A stretch of DNA of 64,000 nt, from NCBI RefSeq assembly GCF_050485565.1, contig NZ_JBJHBQ010000001.1, positions 409,494-473,493 of the forward strand, in the 5' to 3' direction. Below, piece by piece: positions 26,203 to 34,598 of the stretch (the first letter of the stretch is position 1; every line of letters begins with the position of its first letter). Made by a program: the position numbers and the translations under genes. Source of the DNA: Glycocaulis sp050485565. Its GTDB lineage: Bacteria > Pseudomonadota > Alphaproteobacteria > Caulobacterales > Maricaulaceae. Below the pieces are notes generated by a model. That model was given only the letters and a program-made list of their open reading frames with translations, ran no database searches and was not told the DNA's origin.

Positions 26203-28392
26203 TCACAAAAAGGAATACGGTTCGATATCTACCCGCGCCCGGATGGAGGAGGGCAGTTTGAAACGCGCCATCCAGGTCGCCATGAAGGCGGATACATCCA
26301 CATTGCGCTGCGCCTGCACCAGAAAGCGCCGCCGGTAGCGCCCGCGCACGACCGCCAGCGGCGGTTCGGCTGGCCCGAACAGCTTCACATCATCGCTCAA
26401 GGGCGCTGCGGCAGCCGCGATTTTAGCCGTCTCCACCAGCAGGCGCTCATCGGTGCCGGACATCACCAGAGCCGCCAGCCGCCCGAAAGGAGGCAGGCCC
26501 AGCTGCTCGCGCATCATCGCTTCCAGATCGAGGAAGCTGTCGCGGTCTCCGGCCAGCAGCGCCTGGATGGCTTCGTGCTGCGGTTCATGGGTCTGCAGCA
26601 GCGCCCGGCCCGGACGGTCGGCGCGCCCGGCCCGGCCCGCTACCTGCACCAAAGTCTGATAGGTGCGCTCGCCCGCGCGCAGATCACCGCCTTTAAGACC
26701 CAGATCGGCATCGACCACACCCACCAGCGTCAGTTTTGGGAAGTTATGGCCCTTGGCGGCAATCTGGGTGCCGACCAGAATATCGATCTCGCCAGCCTCC
26801 ATGCGGGCGACAAGCTCGCGCACACCATTGGGTCCCGCCGCGCTGTCAGAGGAAAACACCTCCACGCGCGCATCGGGAAAGCGCAAGGCGGCTTCTTCCG
26901 CCACACGCTCCACGCCGGGGCCGACGCTTGTGAGCGAATCAATCGCGCCGCATTCCGGGCAGGCGCGCGGCTTGGGCATGGAGAACCCGGTCGTGTGGCA
27001 GATGAGCCGCCCGGTATAGCGGTGCTCGACCAGCCAGCGGTCAGTGTCCGGGCTTTTCATCTTGTGACCACAGGCCCGGCACAGGACCAGCGGCGCATAA
27101 CCGCGCCGGTTCAGATAGAGCAGCACCTGCTCGCCGCGCGCGATAGTTTCGGCCATGGCGGCGGTCAAAGGCGGGGACAGCCAGTGGCCTTGCTCTGGCG
27201 GATGCTCGCGCAGATCTATCGTCTCGATCTGCGGCAAGACCGCAGAGCCCGCCCGCGCCGCCAGCCGGATATGGCCGTAGCGGCCCGCGCGGGCATTGAC
27301 GAGGGTTTCAAGGCTGGGCGTGGCGCTGGCAAGGATCGCCACGGCGCCTTCGATCTTGGCGCGCGCCACGGCCAGATCGCGGGCGTGATAGGTCAGGCCC
27401 TCATCCTGCTTGTAGGTCGGATCATGTTCCTCATCGACCACGATCAGGCGCAGATTGCGGTAGGGCAGGAAGATGGCCGAGCGCGCGCCTGCAATCAGGC
27501 GTGCCCGCCCTGCCGTAATCTCCCGCCAGGCCCGGCGGCGCTCCGTTGGCCCGATAGCCGAATGCCAGAGTGCAGGCGACACACCGAACCGCTCTTCAAA
27601 CCGGGCCGTAACGGCCTGTGTCAGGGCAATTTCCGGCAGCAGCACCAGCACTTGTGCGTCGGGTTCGCGGCGTAGCAGCTCTGCGATGGCTTCCAGATAA
27701 ACCTCGGTTTTGCCCGACCCCGTCACGCCATCAAGAAGCGCCGCCTGAAATCCGCCAGCCGCGACGAGACGGCGCAGCTGGCTGGCGGCCGCTTCCTGCC
27801 CGTCATTGAGCGTGAGGCCATCGCGATAAGGATCGGGCGCAGGAAAAGGCTGATCGACATCGCGCGCTTCAGCGCGCAGCGCGCCAGCATCGGCCAGCCC
27901 CTTCACCACGCCGGGCGATACGCCTGCGCGCCGGGCGAGCTCTGCGCCGCTGGCGGGTTCTTCGGCAGCCGCATCCAGCACGGCCTGACGCGCCGGTGTC
28001 ATCCGGTCCGGTATCTGGCCGGTAGGGTGGTAGAGCGTCTCGGTGGGGGATGGCGAGAGCCCGCCCCGGCTGCGCAATGTCGCCTGCAGGACGAGGCCGG
28101 GGTTTTCAGCCAGATAGCGCGCCGCCCAGTCGACAAAATCGCGCATGGCGGCGGTAAAGGGCGGCGCGTCCAGACGCTCGGCAACAGGCTTCAAGGGCCG
28201 GTTGCCGCCTGTCCCGTCGCGCACACCCCAGACCACGCCATGGCTGAGCCGGTTGCCCAGCGGCACCACGACATGATCCCCCTCAGCGACCATCATGCCT
28301 TCCGGCACGGCATAATCGAACGCCTCCGGCAAGGGCAGGGGCAGCAGGACGGTAGCGATCTGAGGGGTGGACGGGTCTCGATTCGCGCTCAT
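26203..28392 (-). CDS. priA: Primosomal protein N' (PriA helicase), variant zinc-binding region
   Basis: 729 residues. The Walker A is in LLDGVTGSGKTEVYLEAI (about 220-237), the DEEH box in LIVVDEEHDPTYKQ, and C-terminal helicase motifs include VGTQIAAKGHNFPKLTLVG and QVAGRAGRADRPGRALLQT. PriA restarts stalled replication forks. The zinc region keeps CRAC, one further Cys-His and CPEC, but the segment between them (KSPDTDRWLVEHRYTGRL) lacks the usual second Cys pair, leaving five cysteines instead of eight. The gene is upstream of the atp operon on the same strand. Confidence 0.95.
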   Translation of the reverse strand: MSANRDPSTPQIATVLLPLPLPEAFDYAVPEGMMVAEGDHVVVPLGNRLSHGVVWGVRDGTGGNRPLKPVAERLDAPPFTAAMRDFVDWAARYLAENPGLVLQATLRSRGGLSPSPTETLYHPTGQIPDRMTPARQAVLDAAAEEPASGAELARRAGVSPGVVKGLADAGALRAEARDVDQPFPAPDPYRDGLTLNDGQEAAASQLRRLVAAGGFQAALLDGVTGSGKTEVYLEAIAELLRREPDAQVLVLLPEIALTQAVTARFEERFGVSPALWHSAIGPTERRRAWREITAGRARLIAGARSAIFLPYRNLRLIVVDEEHDPTYKQDEGLTYHARDLAVARAKIEGAVAILASATPSLETLVNARAGRYGHIRLAARAGSAVLPQIETIDLREHPPEQGHWLSPPLTAAMAETIARGEQVLLYLNRRGYAPLVLCRACGHKMKSPDTDRWLVEHRYTGRLICHTTGFSMPKPRACPECGAIDSLTSVGPGVERVAEEAALRFPDARVEVFSSDSAAGPNGVRELVARMEAGEIDILVGTQIAAKGHNFPKLTLVGVVDADLGLKGGDLRAGERTYQTLVQVAGRAGRADRPGRALLQTHEPQHEAIQALLAGDRDSFLDLEAMMREQLGLPPFGRLAALVMSGTDERLLVETAKIAAAAAPLSDDVKLFGPAEPPLAVVRGRYRRRFLVQAQRNVDVSAFMATWMARFKLPSSIRARVDIEPYSFL

Positions 28393-28520
28393 CCGGCCAT
28401 CCTAGCGGCGCTGCGCAATTCGTGCAGGTGAGTTAACGCATCTGGAACCGGTCTCATGCAAAAGTGCCTGCATAGACAAGCGCCCCCGCCAAGAGGGGCC
28501 GGCAACAGGATGGATGGATA

Positions 28521-29222
28521 ATGATCGGCATGAAACGCATGCGCAGCAACGCTATGCCCGCAGCCCGCAACACAGAGGACACGCCGGACTGGCGGGGCGC
28601 GATACTGGCCGACCCGTCGCGCGTGCTGGCTGATGGCGAGCTGATGAATGCGCTGCTGGGTGTGCGGAGCGATGCGAATGTCGCCGATCTCAATGCAGCG
28701 GCCCGCGCGCGCCTGCAGAGCGAAATCACCCTGCTGAAAGCCGCCAATGAAGATTTGCAGGATATGCTGCGGGGCAATCTGGCCGCCCAGGCGAGCGCGC
28801 ATGCCGCGGTTATGGGGCTGATGGACGAGCCGACACTGGCCGCGCTCGACCGCCGCCTTGCAGGCCATACGGCGACCACGCTGGGCCTTGAGGCTGTGCG
28901 CGTCTGCCTTGAGGGCATCACCGCCCTGCCGCGCGCGATTGCCATACTGCCCGCTGCACCGGGCCTGAAACTGGCCATGCTGGGCGAAGCGTCCGAACGC
29001 CTTGGCGCGCCGGATCCGCGCCTTTCCGGGCCGATTTACGGTGTGCAGGCAAGCCGGGTGGCGAGCGAAGCCGTCATCGCGCTTGAGGGGCGCGGCTTCT
29101 CCGGCGTTCTGTGCCTTGGCTCTGCCCGGCGCGATGCCTTCCGGCCCAGCGATGCGGCGGATCTGGCCCATTTCCTGGCCCGTATTCTCGAACGCCGGCT
29201 GGAGGCCCTTCTGCCGCGATGA
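28521..29222 (+). CDS. DUF484 family protein
   Basis: 233 residues with the DUF484 pattern: an N-terminal helical segment (about 20-80, DWRGAILADPSRVLADGELM) and a GAF-like C-terminal half (about 100-228). The family commonly lies next to xerC. The function is unknown, possibly linked to chromosome dimer resolution or to nucleotide sensing. The stop overlaps the xerC start by 4 bases. An alternative start is the ATG at 28530, three codons downstream. Confidence 0.85.
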   Translation: MIGMKRMRSNAMPAARNTEDTPDWRGAILADPSRVLADGELMNALLGVRSDANVADLNAAARARLQSEITLLKAANEDLQDMLRGNLAAQASAHAAVMGLMDEPTLAALDRRLAGHTATTLGLEAVRVCLEGITALPRAIAILPAAPGLKLAMLGEASERLGAPDPRLSGPIYGVQASRVASEAVIALEGRGFSGVLCLGSARRDAFRPSDAADLAHFLARILERRLEALLPR

Positions 29223-30154
29223 CGCAAGGCGCTGCCCCCACGGCCCTTGTGGCCGGTTTCCTCGCGCATATTGAGGGCGGGCGGCGCTATAGCGCCCACA
29301 CGGTGAAAGCCTATGAGCGTGATCTTGGCCAGTGGCTCGCCTTTCTGACCGCTCACAAGGGCCGGGCTGTAACCTCAAAGGACCTCTCTGAACTCTCCGG
29401 CACCGACTGGCGTGCCTGGCTGGCTGACCGGCGCAGGGACGGGGCAGGCCCGCGCACCCTGCAACGGGCCCTCTCCACCGTGCGCAGCTTCTACGCCTTC
29501 GTGCGCGCCCGCCACGGTATCGACAATGCCGCGCTGGCTCTGGTCGAAGCGCCGCGCGCGCCGCGTCGGCTGCCAAGGCCGGTCAGCGAAGCGGCCGCAA
29601 AGGCCATGCTGGACGATGCTGGAACTGCCCGCGCCGAAGCCTGGCACGGCGCACGCGATACAGCTGTGCTGACCCTGCTCTACGGGGCGGGGCTGCGCGT
29701 ATCAGAAGCGCTTTCGCTTATGGGACGCGATTATCCGCTGGCTGATGCCTTGCGCATCACGGGCAAGGGCGGGCGCACCCGGCTGGTGCCGGTGCTGGAG
29801 CCTGTGCGGCAGGCCGTAGAGGCGTATGTGACGCTCTGCCCCTATCCGCTGGCTGCAGACCAGCCGCTCTTTAAGGGCGCACGCGGCGGGGCGCTGAATG
29901 CGCGCGCGGTGCAGCGCTGTGTCGAGTGCATGCGCGGCGCTCTGGGCCTGCCCTCCACCGCTACGCCCCACGCCCTGCGCCACGCTTTTGCCACGCATCT
30001 GCTGGCCGGGGGCGGGGATTTGCGCGCGATACAGGAATTGCTGGGTCACGCCTCGCTTTCGACAACCCAGATCTATGCCGAGGTGGATACTGCGCGCCTT
30101 TTGTCGGTCCATGCGGCCACGCACCCGAGAGCAAGGCGGGCGGCGGGCGGATAG
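29219..30154 (+). CDS. xerC: Tyrosine recombinase XerC
   Basis: 311 residues from the ATG at 29219 (ATGA overlap with DUF484). An N-terminal SAM-like core-binding domain (about 5-100) precedes the catalytic domain with R160, K183, H251, R254, H277 and Y286 (YGAGLRVSEA, HALRHAFATHLL, LGHASLSTTQIY). It resolves chromosome dimers at dif with XerD. The length and the DUF484 neighbour favour XerC over XerD or an element integrase. Confidence 0.93.
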   Translation: MTQGAAPTALVAGFLAHIEGGRRYSAHTVKAYERDLGQWLAFLTAHKGRAVTSKDLSELSGTDWRAWLADRRRDGAGPRTLQRALSTVRSFYAFVRARHGIDNAALALVEAPRAPRRLPRPVSEAAAKAMLDDAGTARAEAWHGARDTAVLTLLYGAGLRVSEALSLMGRDYPLADALRITGKGGRTRLVPVLEPVRQAVEAYVTLCPYPLAADQPLFKGARGGALNARAVQRCVECMRGALGLPSTATPHALRHAFATHLLAGGGDLRAIQELLGHASLSTTQIYAEVDTARLLSVHAATHPRARRAAGG

Positions 30155-30174
30155 CGCTTTGCTGCTGCTCCCTT

Positions 30175-30259
30175 CGTCATTCCGGAAAGCGCGCCAGCGC
30201 TTATCCGGAACCCAGTTATTGTTAAGAAAGGCTGGGTTCCGGCTTTCGCCGGAATGACG
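30175..30259. repeat. Nested inverted-repeat element downstream of xerC
   Basis: Outer arms CGTCATTCCGG (30175-30185) and CCGGAATGACG (30249-30259) enclose inner arms CCGGAACCCAG (30205-30215) and CTGGGTTCCGG (30232-30242). It looks like one copy of an intergenic REP-like family. The 'GTCATTCCGGCGAAAGCCGGAA' type motif is familiar from alphaproteobacterial genomes. It may act as a transcript-stabilising hairpin. Confidence 0.8.
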
Positions 30260-30311
30260 CAGGGAGGGGCCGTACGATGACATAACGGGACCCTGCCCGC
30301 TCCAATAATAA

Positions 30312-30328
30312 ACTTTGTATTGCAAAGT
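30312..30328. promoter_or_regulatory. Perfect dyad, likely operator of the winged-helix regulator
   Basis: ACTTTG-TATTG-CAAAGT is a perfect 6-base inverted repeat around a 5-base centre, 72 bases before a two-gene operon whose second gene encodes a winged-helix protein. This fits an autoregulatory operator. The promoter itself is not clearly defined. Confidence 0.6.
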
Positions 30329-30399
30329 AGTTTGAATTGTGCCATTAAAGCGCGAGCTGATCCGAATCAGCGCATTCGCCGTGTGAAGGAGCCGCGCCC

Positions 30400-31029
30400 A
30401 TGAATACCGACCGCAAGACCGCCGCCCACGCAGACCTCGCCTATCTGCGTGAAATGGCCGAGGCCGGCGCCAGAGCGCCCCTGCTGGGCGGGCGCTTCAT
30501 GGTCTGGTGGGGCGGGCTGACCGGCGCAGTGGCGTTTGCTCACTGGCTGATTATCACCGAGGCGGTAGGTATCGGCGTGCAAGCGCTGTGGCCGCTCTGG
30601 CTGGGCTATATGGTGCTGGGCTCCATTGGCAGCGCGATACTTGGCTGGTCAGTGCGCAACAAGCCAGGAGCAGGCTCGATGGGTAACCGGGTACAACAGG
30701 TATTATGGCCGGTGCTGGGCGGATGTATCGGGCTTTATTTTGCCGGGCTGGTAGCCGGCATGCTGGCGGGTCTGGTGCCGGGCGCGCTTATCAACACCAT
30801 GCTGCCGATAGCGTTTCTCGCCTACGGGACAGGCTGGATGGTGGATGCGCTGCTATCGCGCGAGCGGCTGCTTCTGGTGCCTGCCATCATCACGCTGGCC
30901 GCCGCCTTCTTCGGCACCGCGCTGGTCATGACGCCCTGGGTCTATCTGGTCGCCTCGGCCGGCATGCTGCTGGGCACGTTCATTCCCGGCTTCTTCCTGA
31001 TGGCAAGAGAGCCGCGGGACGTGGTGTAG
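30400..31029 (+). CDS. Hypothetical six-helix membrane protein
   Basis: 209 residues with a hydrophilic N-terminus (about 1-28) and about six membrane helices (centred near 45, 70, 105, 130, 155 and 180). I do not recognise a named family. It is followed after 4 bases by a small winged-helix regulator and preceded by a perfect dyad operator. This pairing of a membrane protein with a one-domain wHTH regulator is common in proteobacteria and often de-repressed in stationary phase or under stress, but the role is unknown. Confidence 0.75.
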   Translation: MNTDRKTAAHADLAYLREMAEAGARAPLLGGRFMVWWGGLTGAVAFAHWLIITEAVGIGVQALWPLWLGYMVLGSIGSAILGWSVRNKPGAGSMGNRVQQVLWPVLGGCIGLYFAGLVAGMLAGLVPGALINTMLPIAFLAYGTGWMVDALLSRERLLLVPAIITLAAAFFGTALVMTPWVYLVASAGMLLGTFIPGFFLMAREPRDVV

Positions 31030-31033
31030 GGCA

Positions 31034-31330
31034 ATGGCTGACTTCAACTCCTCTGATCTCGATGATGTCATTCACGGGCGCATGCGGCTGGGCCTGATGG
31101 CCTATCTGTCCGGGGTCGAGGCAGCGAGCTTTGGCGAGCTGAAAGAGCGCACCGGCGCGACCGATGGCAATCTCTCCACCCACCTCAGAAAGCTGGAGGA
31201 CGCAGGCTATGTCGCCATCACCAAACGCTTTGTCGACCGCAAGCCGCGCACCGATGCGGCTCTGACACCTGCGGGGCGCAAGGCGTGGATGGCCTATCTC
31301 GATGACCTGAAAAAGCTGGTCGGTGAGTGA
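31034..31330 (+). CDS. Small winged-helix transcriptional regulator
   Basis: 98 residues, a single winged helix: IHGRMRLGLMAYL at the start, the recognition helix in TDGNLSTHLRKLEDAGYV (about 44-61), and the wing KRFVDRKPRTDAALT. It resembles the HTH_34 / MarR-like one-domain family. It is probably the repressor of its own operon through the dyad at 30312-30328. Its stop abuts the convergent stop of the anion symporter gene with no space between. Confidence 0.85.
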   Translation: MADFNSSDLDDVIHGRMRLGLMAYLSGVEAASFGELKERTGATDGNLSTHLRKLEDAGYVAITKRFVDRKPRTDAALTPAGRKAWMAYLDDLKKLVGE

Positions 31331-32848
31331 TCAGGCCGGGAAGACCATGGGCGCCAGGAAGCTGGCCAGCATGGCGATGATCGGCGCGGCCACGATATTG
31401 ATGCGGAAGCCCGCCTTTATCATCTGTCCCATCGTGACCGCCCCGCTGGCATAGACCACGGCATTGGGCGCGGTCGCTACCGGCAGCATGAAGGAACAGC
31501 TCGCCGCCAGTGCCACGGGCAGGATGAGATGCTCAGGCGGTACATTGGCCGCCGCCGCAACGCCGCCCAGCACGGGCAGGAAGGCGGTAGTGGTGGCCAC
31601 GTTGGAGGTCAGCTCGGTCAGGAAGACGACCATGAAGGCGAGGATCAGCACCACGATGGGCAGCGGCAGGGCCGCCACAATGGCCAGATGAGAGCCGATC
31701 CAGCCTGAAAGCCCCGTCGCATCCATCGCATAGGCAAGTGACAGCCCGCCGCCGAACAGGATCAGGACGCCCCAGGGCAGGCGCTGGGTGGTCTCCCAGT
31801 CCATCAGCGCCTTGCCGCCATTCTCCTTGCCGCCTGCCGGGATCAGGAACATGGCGAGCGCGCCTGCCATGGCGATCTGCATGTCGGAAAGGGTGGGCGT
31901 CACGGGCAGGCCGATGGCTGAGGCAATCCACGAAAGAAGCGGGTTCCAGCCAAAGCTGATATCGGGAAGCCCGATCAGCACACCCGGCAGCTCCCGGCCC
32001 ATCCAGAGCAGAGCCACCGTGCCAAAGGCCAGCGCCACGCGCTTTTCCGGCGTGGTCATGCGCCCCAGCGCGGCGCGCTCGGCAAGGATAAGGGCATGGC
32101 CTTCCCCGCTACCTGCCCGGTGCGGCACCTTGAAGGCAAAGCGAGTGAGGATGATCCAGGCTGCCGGAATGATCAGGGCGGCGGCTGGCAGGCCCACCAT
32201 CATCCATTCAGGAAAGCTGATAATGCGTTCCGTGGTGCGTTCCAGATAGCCCATGGCGATGAGGTTGGAGGGCGTGCCGACCGGCGTTGCCAGCCCGCCA
32301 ATCGAGGCCGAATAGGCGATGGCAAGCGCAAGGGCAGGCGCGAACATCTTCGTGTCCACGCCCTCTTTCTGGACCGCCTCGGCTACTTTCAGCGCGATGG
32401 GGATCATCATCAGCGTGGTCGCCGTGTTGGAGATCCACATGGACAGCATGCCCGACGCGATCATGAAGCCTAGCAGCATGAGCGAAGGGCGCGAGCCGAA
32501 CCACGCCACGACATTGAGCGCGATGCGGGCATGAAGATTCCACTTCTCTATCCCCAGCGCGATGATGAACCCGCCCAGCAGCAGGAGTACAATCGGGTCG
32601 GCATAAGGCACCGCCGCCTCGCGCACGCTGACAATGCCAAGAAAGGGAAAGAGCGCGACCGGGATCAGGGCGGTGGCGGCAATCGGAATGGCTTCGGTGG
32701 CCCACCAGCTGGCCATCATCAGGGCCAGCGACAGGCACAGCCAGGCTTCGCGCGAGACGCCTTCGGGCACGGGGATGAGCTGAACGATGGCCGCCAGCGT
32801 GATCCCGGTGACAAGACCTATCCGCCGGGCGGTCCAGCCCTTCGCCAT
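31331..32848 (-). CDS. SLC13/DASS-family sodium:anion symporter
   Basis: 505 residues with about 11-12 membrane helices and the two signature Ser-Asn-Thr/Val hairpins, MWISNTATTLMMIPI (about 136-150) and LTSNVATTTAFLP (about 417-429), which bind sodium and substrate in VcINDY-type transporters. Substrates of the family are C4-dicarboxylates, citrate or sulfate; the sequence does not settle which. It stands alone on the minus strand. Confidence 0.88.
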   Translation of the reverse strand: MAKGWTARRIGLVTGITLAAIVQLIPVPEGVSREAWLCLSLALMMASWWATEAIPIAATALIPVALFPFLGIVSVREAAVPYADPIVLLLLGGFIIALGIEKWNLHARIALNVVAWFGSRPSLMLLGFMIASGMLSMWISNTATTLMMIPIALKVAEAVQKEGVDTKMFAPALALAIAYSASIGGLATPVGTPSNLIAMGYLERTTERIISFPEWMMVGLPAAALIIPAAWIILTRFAFKVPHRAGSGEGHALILAERAALGRMTTPEKRVALAFGTVALLWMGRELPGVLIGLPDISFGWNPLLSWIASAIGLPVTPTLSDMQIAMAGALAMFLIPAGGKENGGKALMDWETTQRLPWGVLILFGGGLSLAYAMDATGLSGWIGSHLAIVAALPLPIVVLILAFMVVFLTELTSNVATTTAFLPVLGGVAAAANVPPEHLILPVALAASCSFMLPVATAPNAVVYASGAVTMGQMIKAGFRINIVAAPIIAMLASFLAPMVFPA

Positions 32849-33066
32849 ACTATGCCTCCCGCAAAGCCCTGCGCCGCTTGCGGGCGCTTGTGAGGGGGCA
32901 GTTAAGCCGGATTGGTGTTGTCAGGGCAACAGGGCGGGATGACACATACTTGTGTGAGCTCCGACCCAAGGTTAAAATTTCTTCGCCCTGTCCGTTCTAG
33001 ACAGTAGTAATATACACTCTAGAAAACTCCTAAATTGAATTAAGATCGAAAACTCGGGGTGTCGAG

Positions 33067-34185
33067 ATGAATGTCAAGTCAACAATTTTTTTAAGAGGGT
33101 ATATCGACGCACTTTTTTCAGGCTCCCACCATGAGAGTGACCAACGCCTAGGTTTGCTAGAACTTTTCAAACTTTCCAATGCCTTGGTACTTTCCGACCA
33201 AATTTACTTGGCAGGCGCACCTACTTTCGAAGACGGGCCAGCGAGTTCATTTTTCTCCAAAGAGGCAAAGCGCACTGAAGGCATTAAACTTATTACGGTG
33301 CACGGTGCGGAGACCGACGACGCCCTTATGTTCGTCGACCATAACTTTGAGATATATGCGAGTTCACGACTAAAAGAGTTGGACAGAAATGCAGAAGAAA
33401 CAATGCGAAAAATACATCAGCACTTACATAACAACAATGAAATTGACGATTTAATTGTATACCATAGGCAAATCAGGGACGATTGGAATCGTATATTTGA
33501 AGATGTAAATATAAAACGAACTTCAAGCTATATTGCATTTGCTGAAAGCGTCGGGTCTGAATTTGTTGCTTGCCACAAATTTGATAAGCAAGCCGTCAAG
33601 GATTACCCTCGCGAACTACTACGACTTATCCACAGCGGTGCGTTCGGAGATATCGAAGGTAAGGTGCTTACCGATCTAGCTCATAAATCAAACTCGAATA
33701 TCGATGAGATATCATTAATAGCACCCAGCTTCTTATATCTCGCCATGCAATCAACACGTGACAAATGCCCAGACGGAATCCTCACTAGCCTGCTACATCT
33801 TAGAAATTCAGATTGGGCAAGATCCTATCGTGAGCATATTGCAATTTGGAACAATTCATCAGACCCAAGAGAACGCCTCGCAGCATCCCATGGTTTAAAA
33901 GCTCTAGAACAAGCAGCACGACACAATACTGTTGAAGGTCCCGGAGTCATTGAAACATCAGAGTTTGGATTAAATTGGCTAAAATTATATCTTGGAGATA
34001 TATCTTCTACATTTAAAATTGGACGCTGGATGCTTGATAGATATATAGAAGATAAAAAACATAGATCAAATATTTATTTAAAATTTAATAAGTTTAATGC
34101 TGACAAGCTCACTGATCAACTTAGGCGCGTCATGTATAATTTCAAACTCACCGACGATGATGTGACTGCTGTGCTAGCGGGTTGA
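33067..34185 (+). CDS. AT-rich hypothetical protein, probably horizontally acquired
   Basis: 372 residues, rich in Asn, Lys, Ile and Asp, with base and codon use clearly unlike the GC-rich neighbours (many A/T third positions). It is mostly helical with no signal peptide or clear membrane helix. I recognise no family; the N-terminus reads MNVKSTIFLRGYIDALFSG. There is a 218-base AT-rich leader with no evident promoter pair. It sits alone between the symporter and a CHCC zinc-finger gene, with no integrase or repeat visible, so the insertion mechanism is unclear. Confidence 0.7.
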   Translation: MNVKSTIFLRGYIDALFSGSHHESDQRLGLLELFKLSNALVLSDQIYLAGAPTFEDGPASSFFSKEAKRTEGIKLITVHGAETDDALMFVDHNFEIYASSRLKELDRNAEETMRKIHQHLHNNNEIDDLIVYHRQIRDDWNRIFEDVNIKRTSSYIAFAESVGSEFVACHKFDKQAVKDYPRELLRLIHSGAFGDIEGKVLTDLAHKSNSNIDEISLIAPSFLYLAMQSTRDKCPDGILTSLLHLRNSDWARSYREHIAIWNNSSDPRERLAASHGLKALEQAARHNTVEGPGVIETSEFGLNWLKLYLGDISSTFKIGRWMLDRYIEDKKHRSNIYLKFNKFNADKLTDQLRRVMYNFKLTDDDVTAVLAG

Positions 34186-34207
34186 AATACTGCAAACTGC
34201 CAAGACG

Positions 34208-34438
34208 CTAATGCCCGTCCGATCCGGCTTTCAGCACGAAGCGCCGGTCGCAATAGAGGCAATCGACGAAATTCTCGTCGCCCATATCGTACCAGACGCG
34301 CGGATGGCCAAGCGCCCCGCCACCGCCGTCGCACATTACGCGCTTGGTGGTGACCTCGATCGTTTCCGGCGGCGGGAACGCGGCCACGGGTGCCTTGGGA
34401 GCGGTCGGCTTGGCAGACTTTTCGCGGGTACGGGCCAT
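34208..34438 (-). CDS. Small CHCC zinc-finger protein (NDUFS6-like)
   Basis: 76 residues from the ATG at 34438; the frame continues upstream but the conserved protein begins here. The C-terminal half reads VMCDGGGGALGHPRVWYDMG then VDCLYCDRRFVL, a zf-CHCC domain with one Cys, one His and a CxxC as zinc ligands. Homologues are complex I accessory subunits (NDUFS6) and widespread small alphaproteobacterial proteins. The nuo operon is not in the window, so a role in complex I is by family only. Confidence 0.88.
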   Translation of the reverse strand: MARTREKSAKPTAPKAPVAAFPPPETIEVTTKRVMCDGGGGALGHPRVWYDMGDENFVDCLYCDRRFVLKAGSDGH

Positions 34439-34598
34439 CGGTATCAGTCCTTCGCAGGAAACGCGCTGTGCAAGGGTTGCGGACCGGCCATGGACGCCGG
34501 TGTGCAAGCCTCTTAAGTTCCACCCTGCTTTAGTTTTAGCCGCTGGCTGCGTCAATCGGCGCCAGCGTGCATGGCTCACACATCGAGGCCCGCGCGAC

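Noticed and set aside
25848..26261. Frame spanning the atpH-priA gap
   Set aside because: Low-complexity, no ribosome binding site, crosses the expected promoter region.
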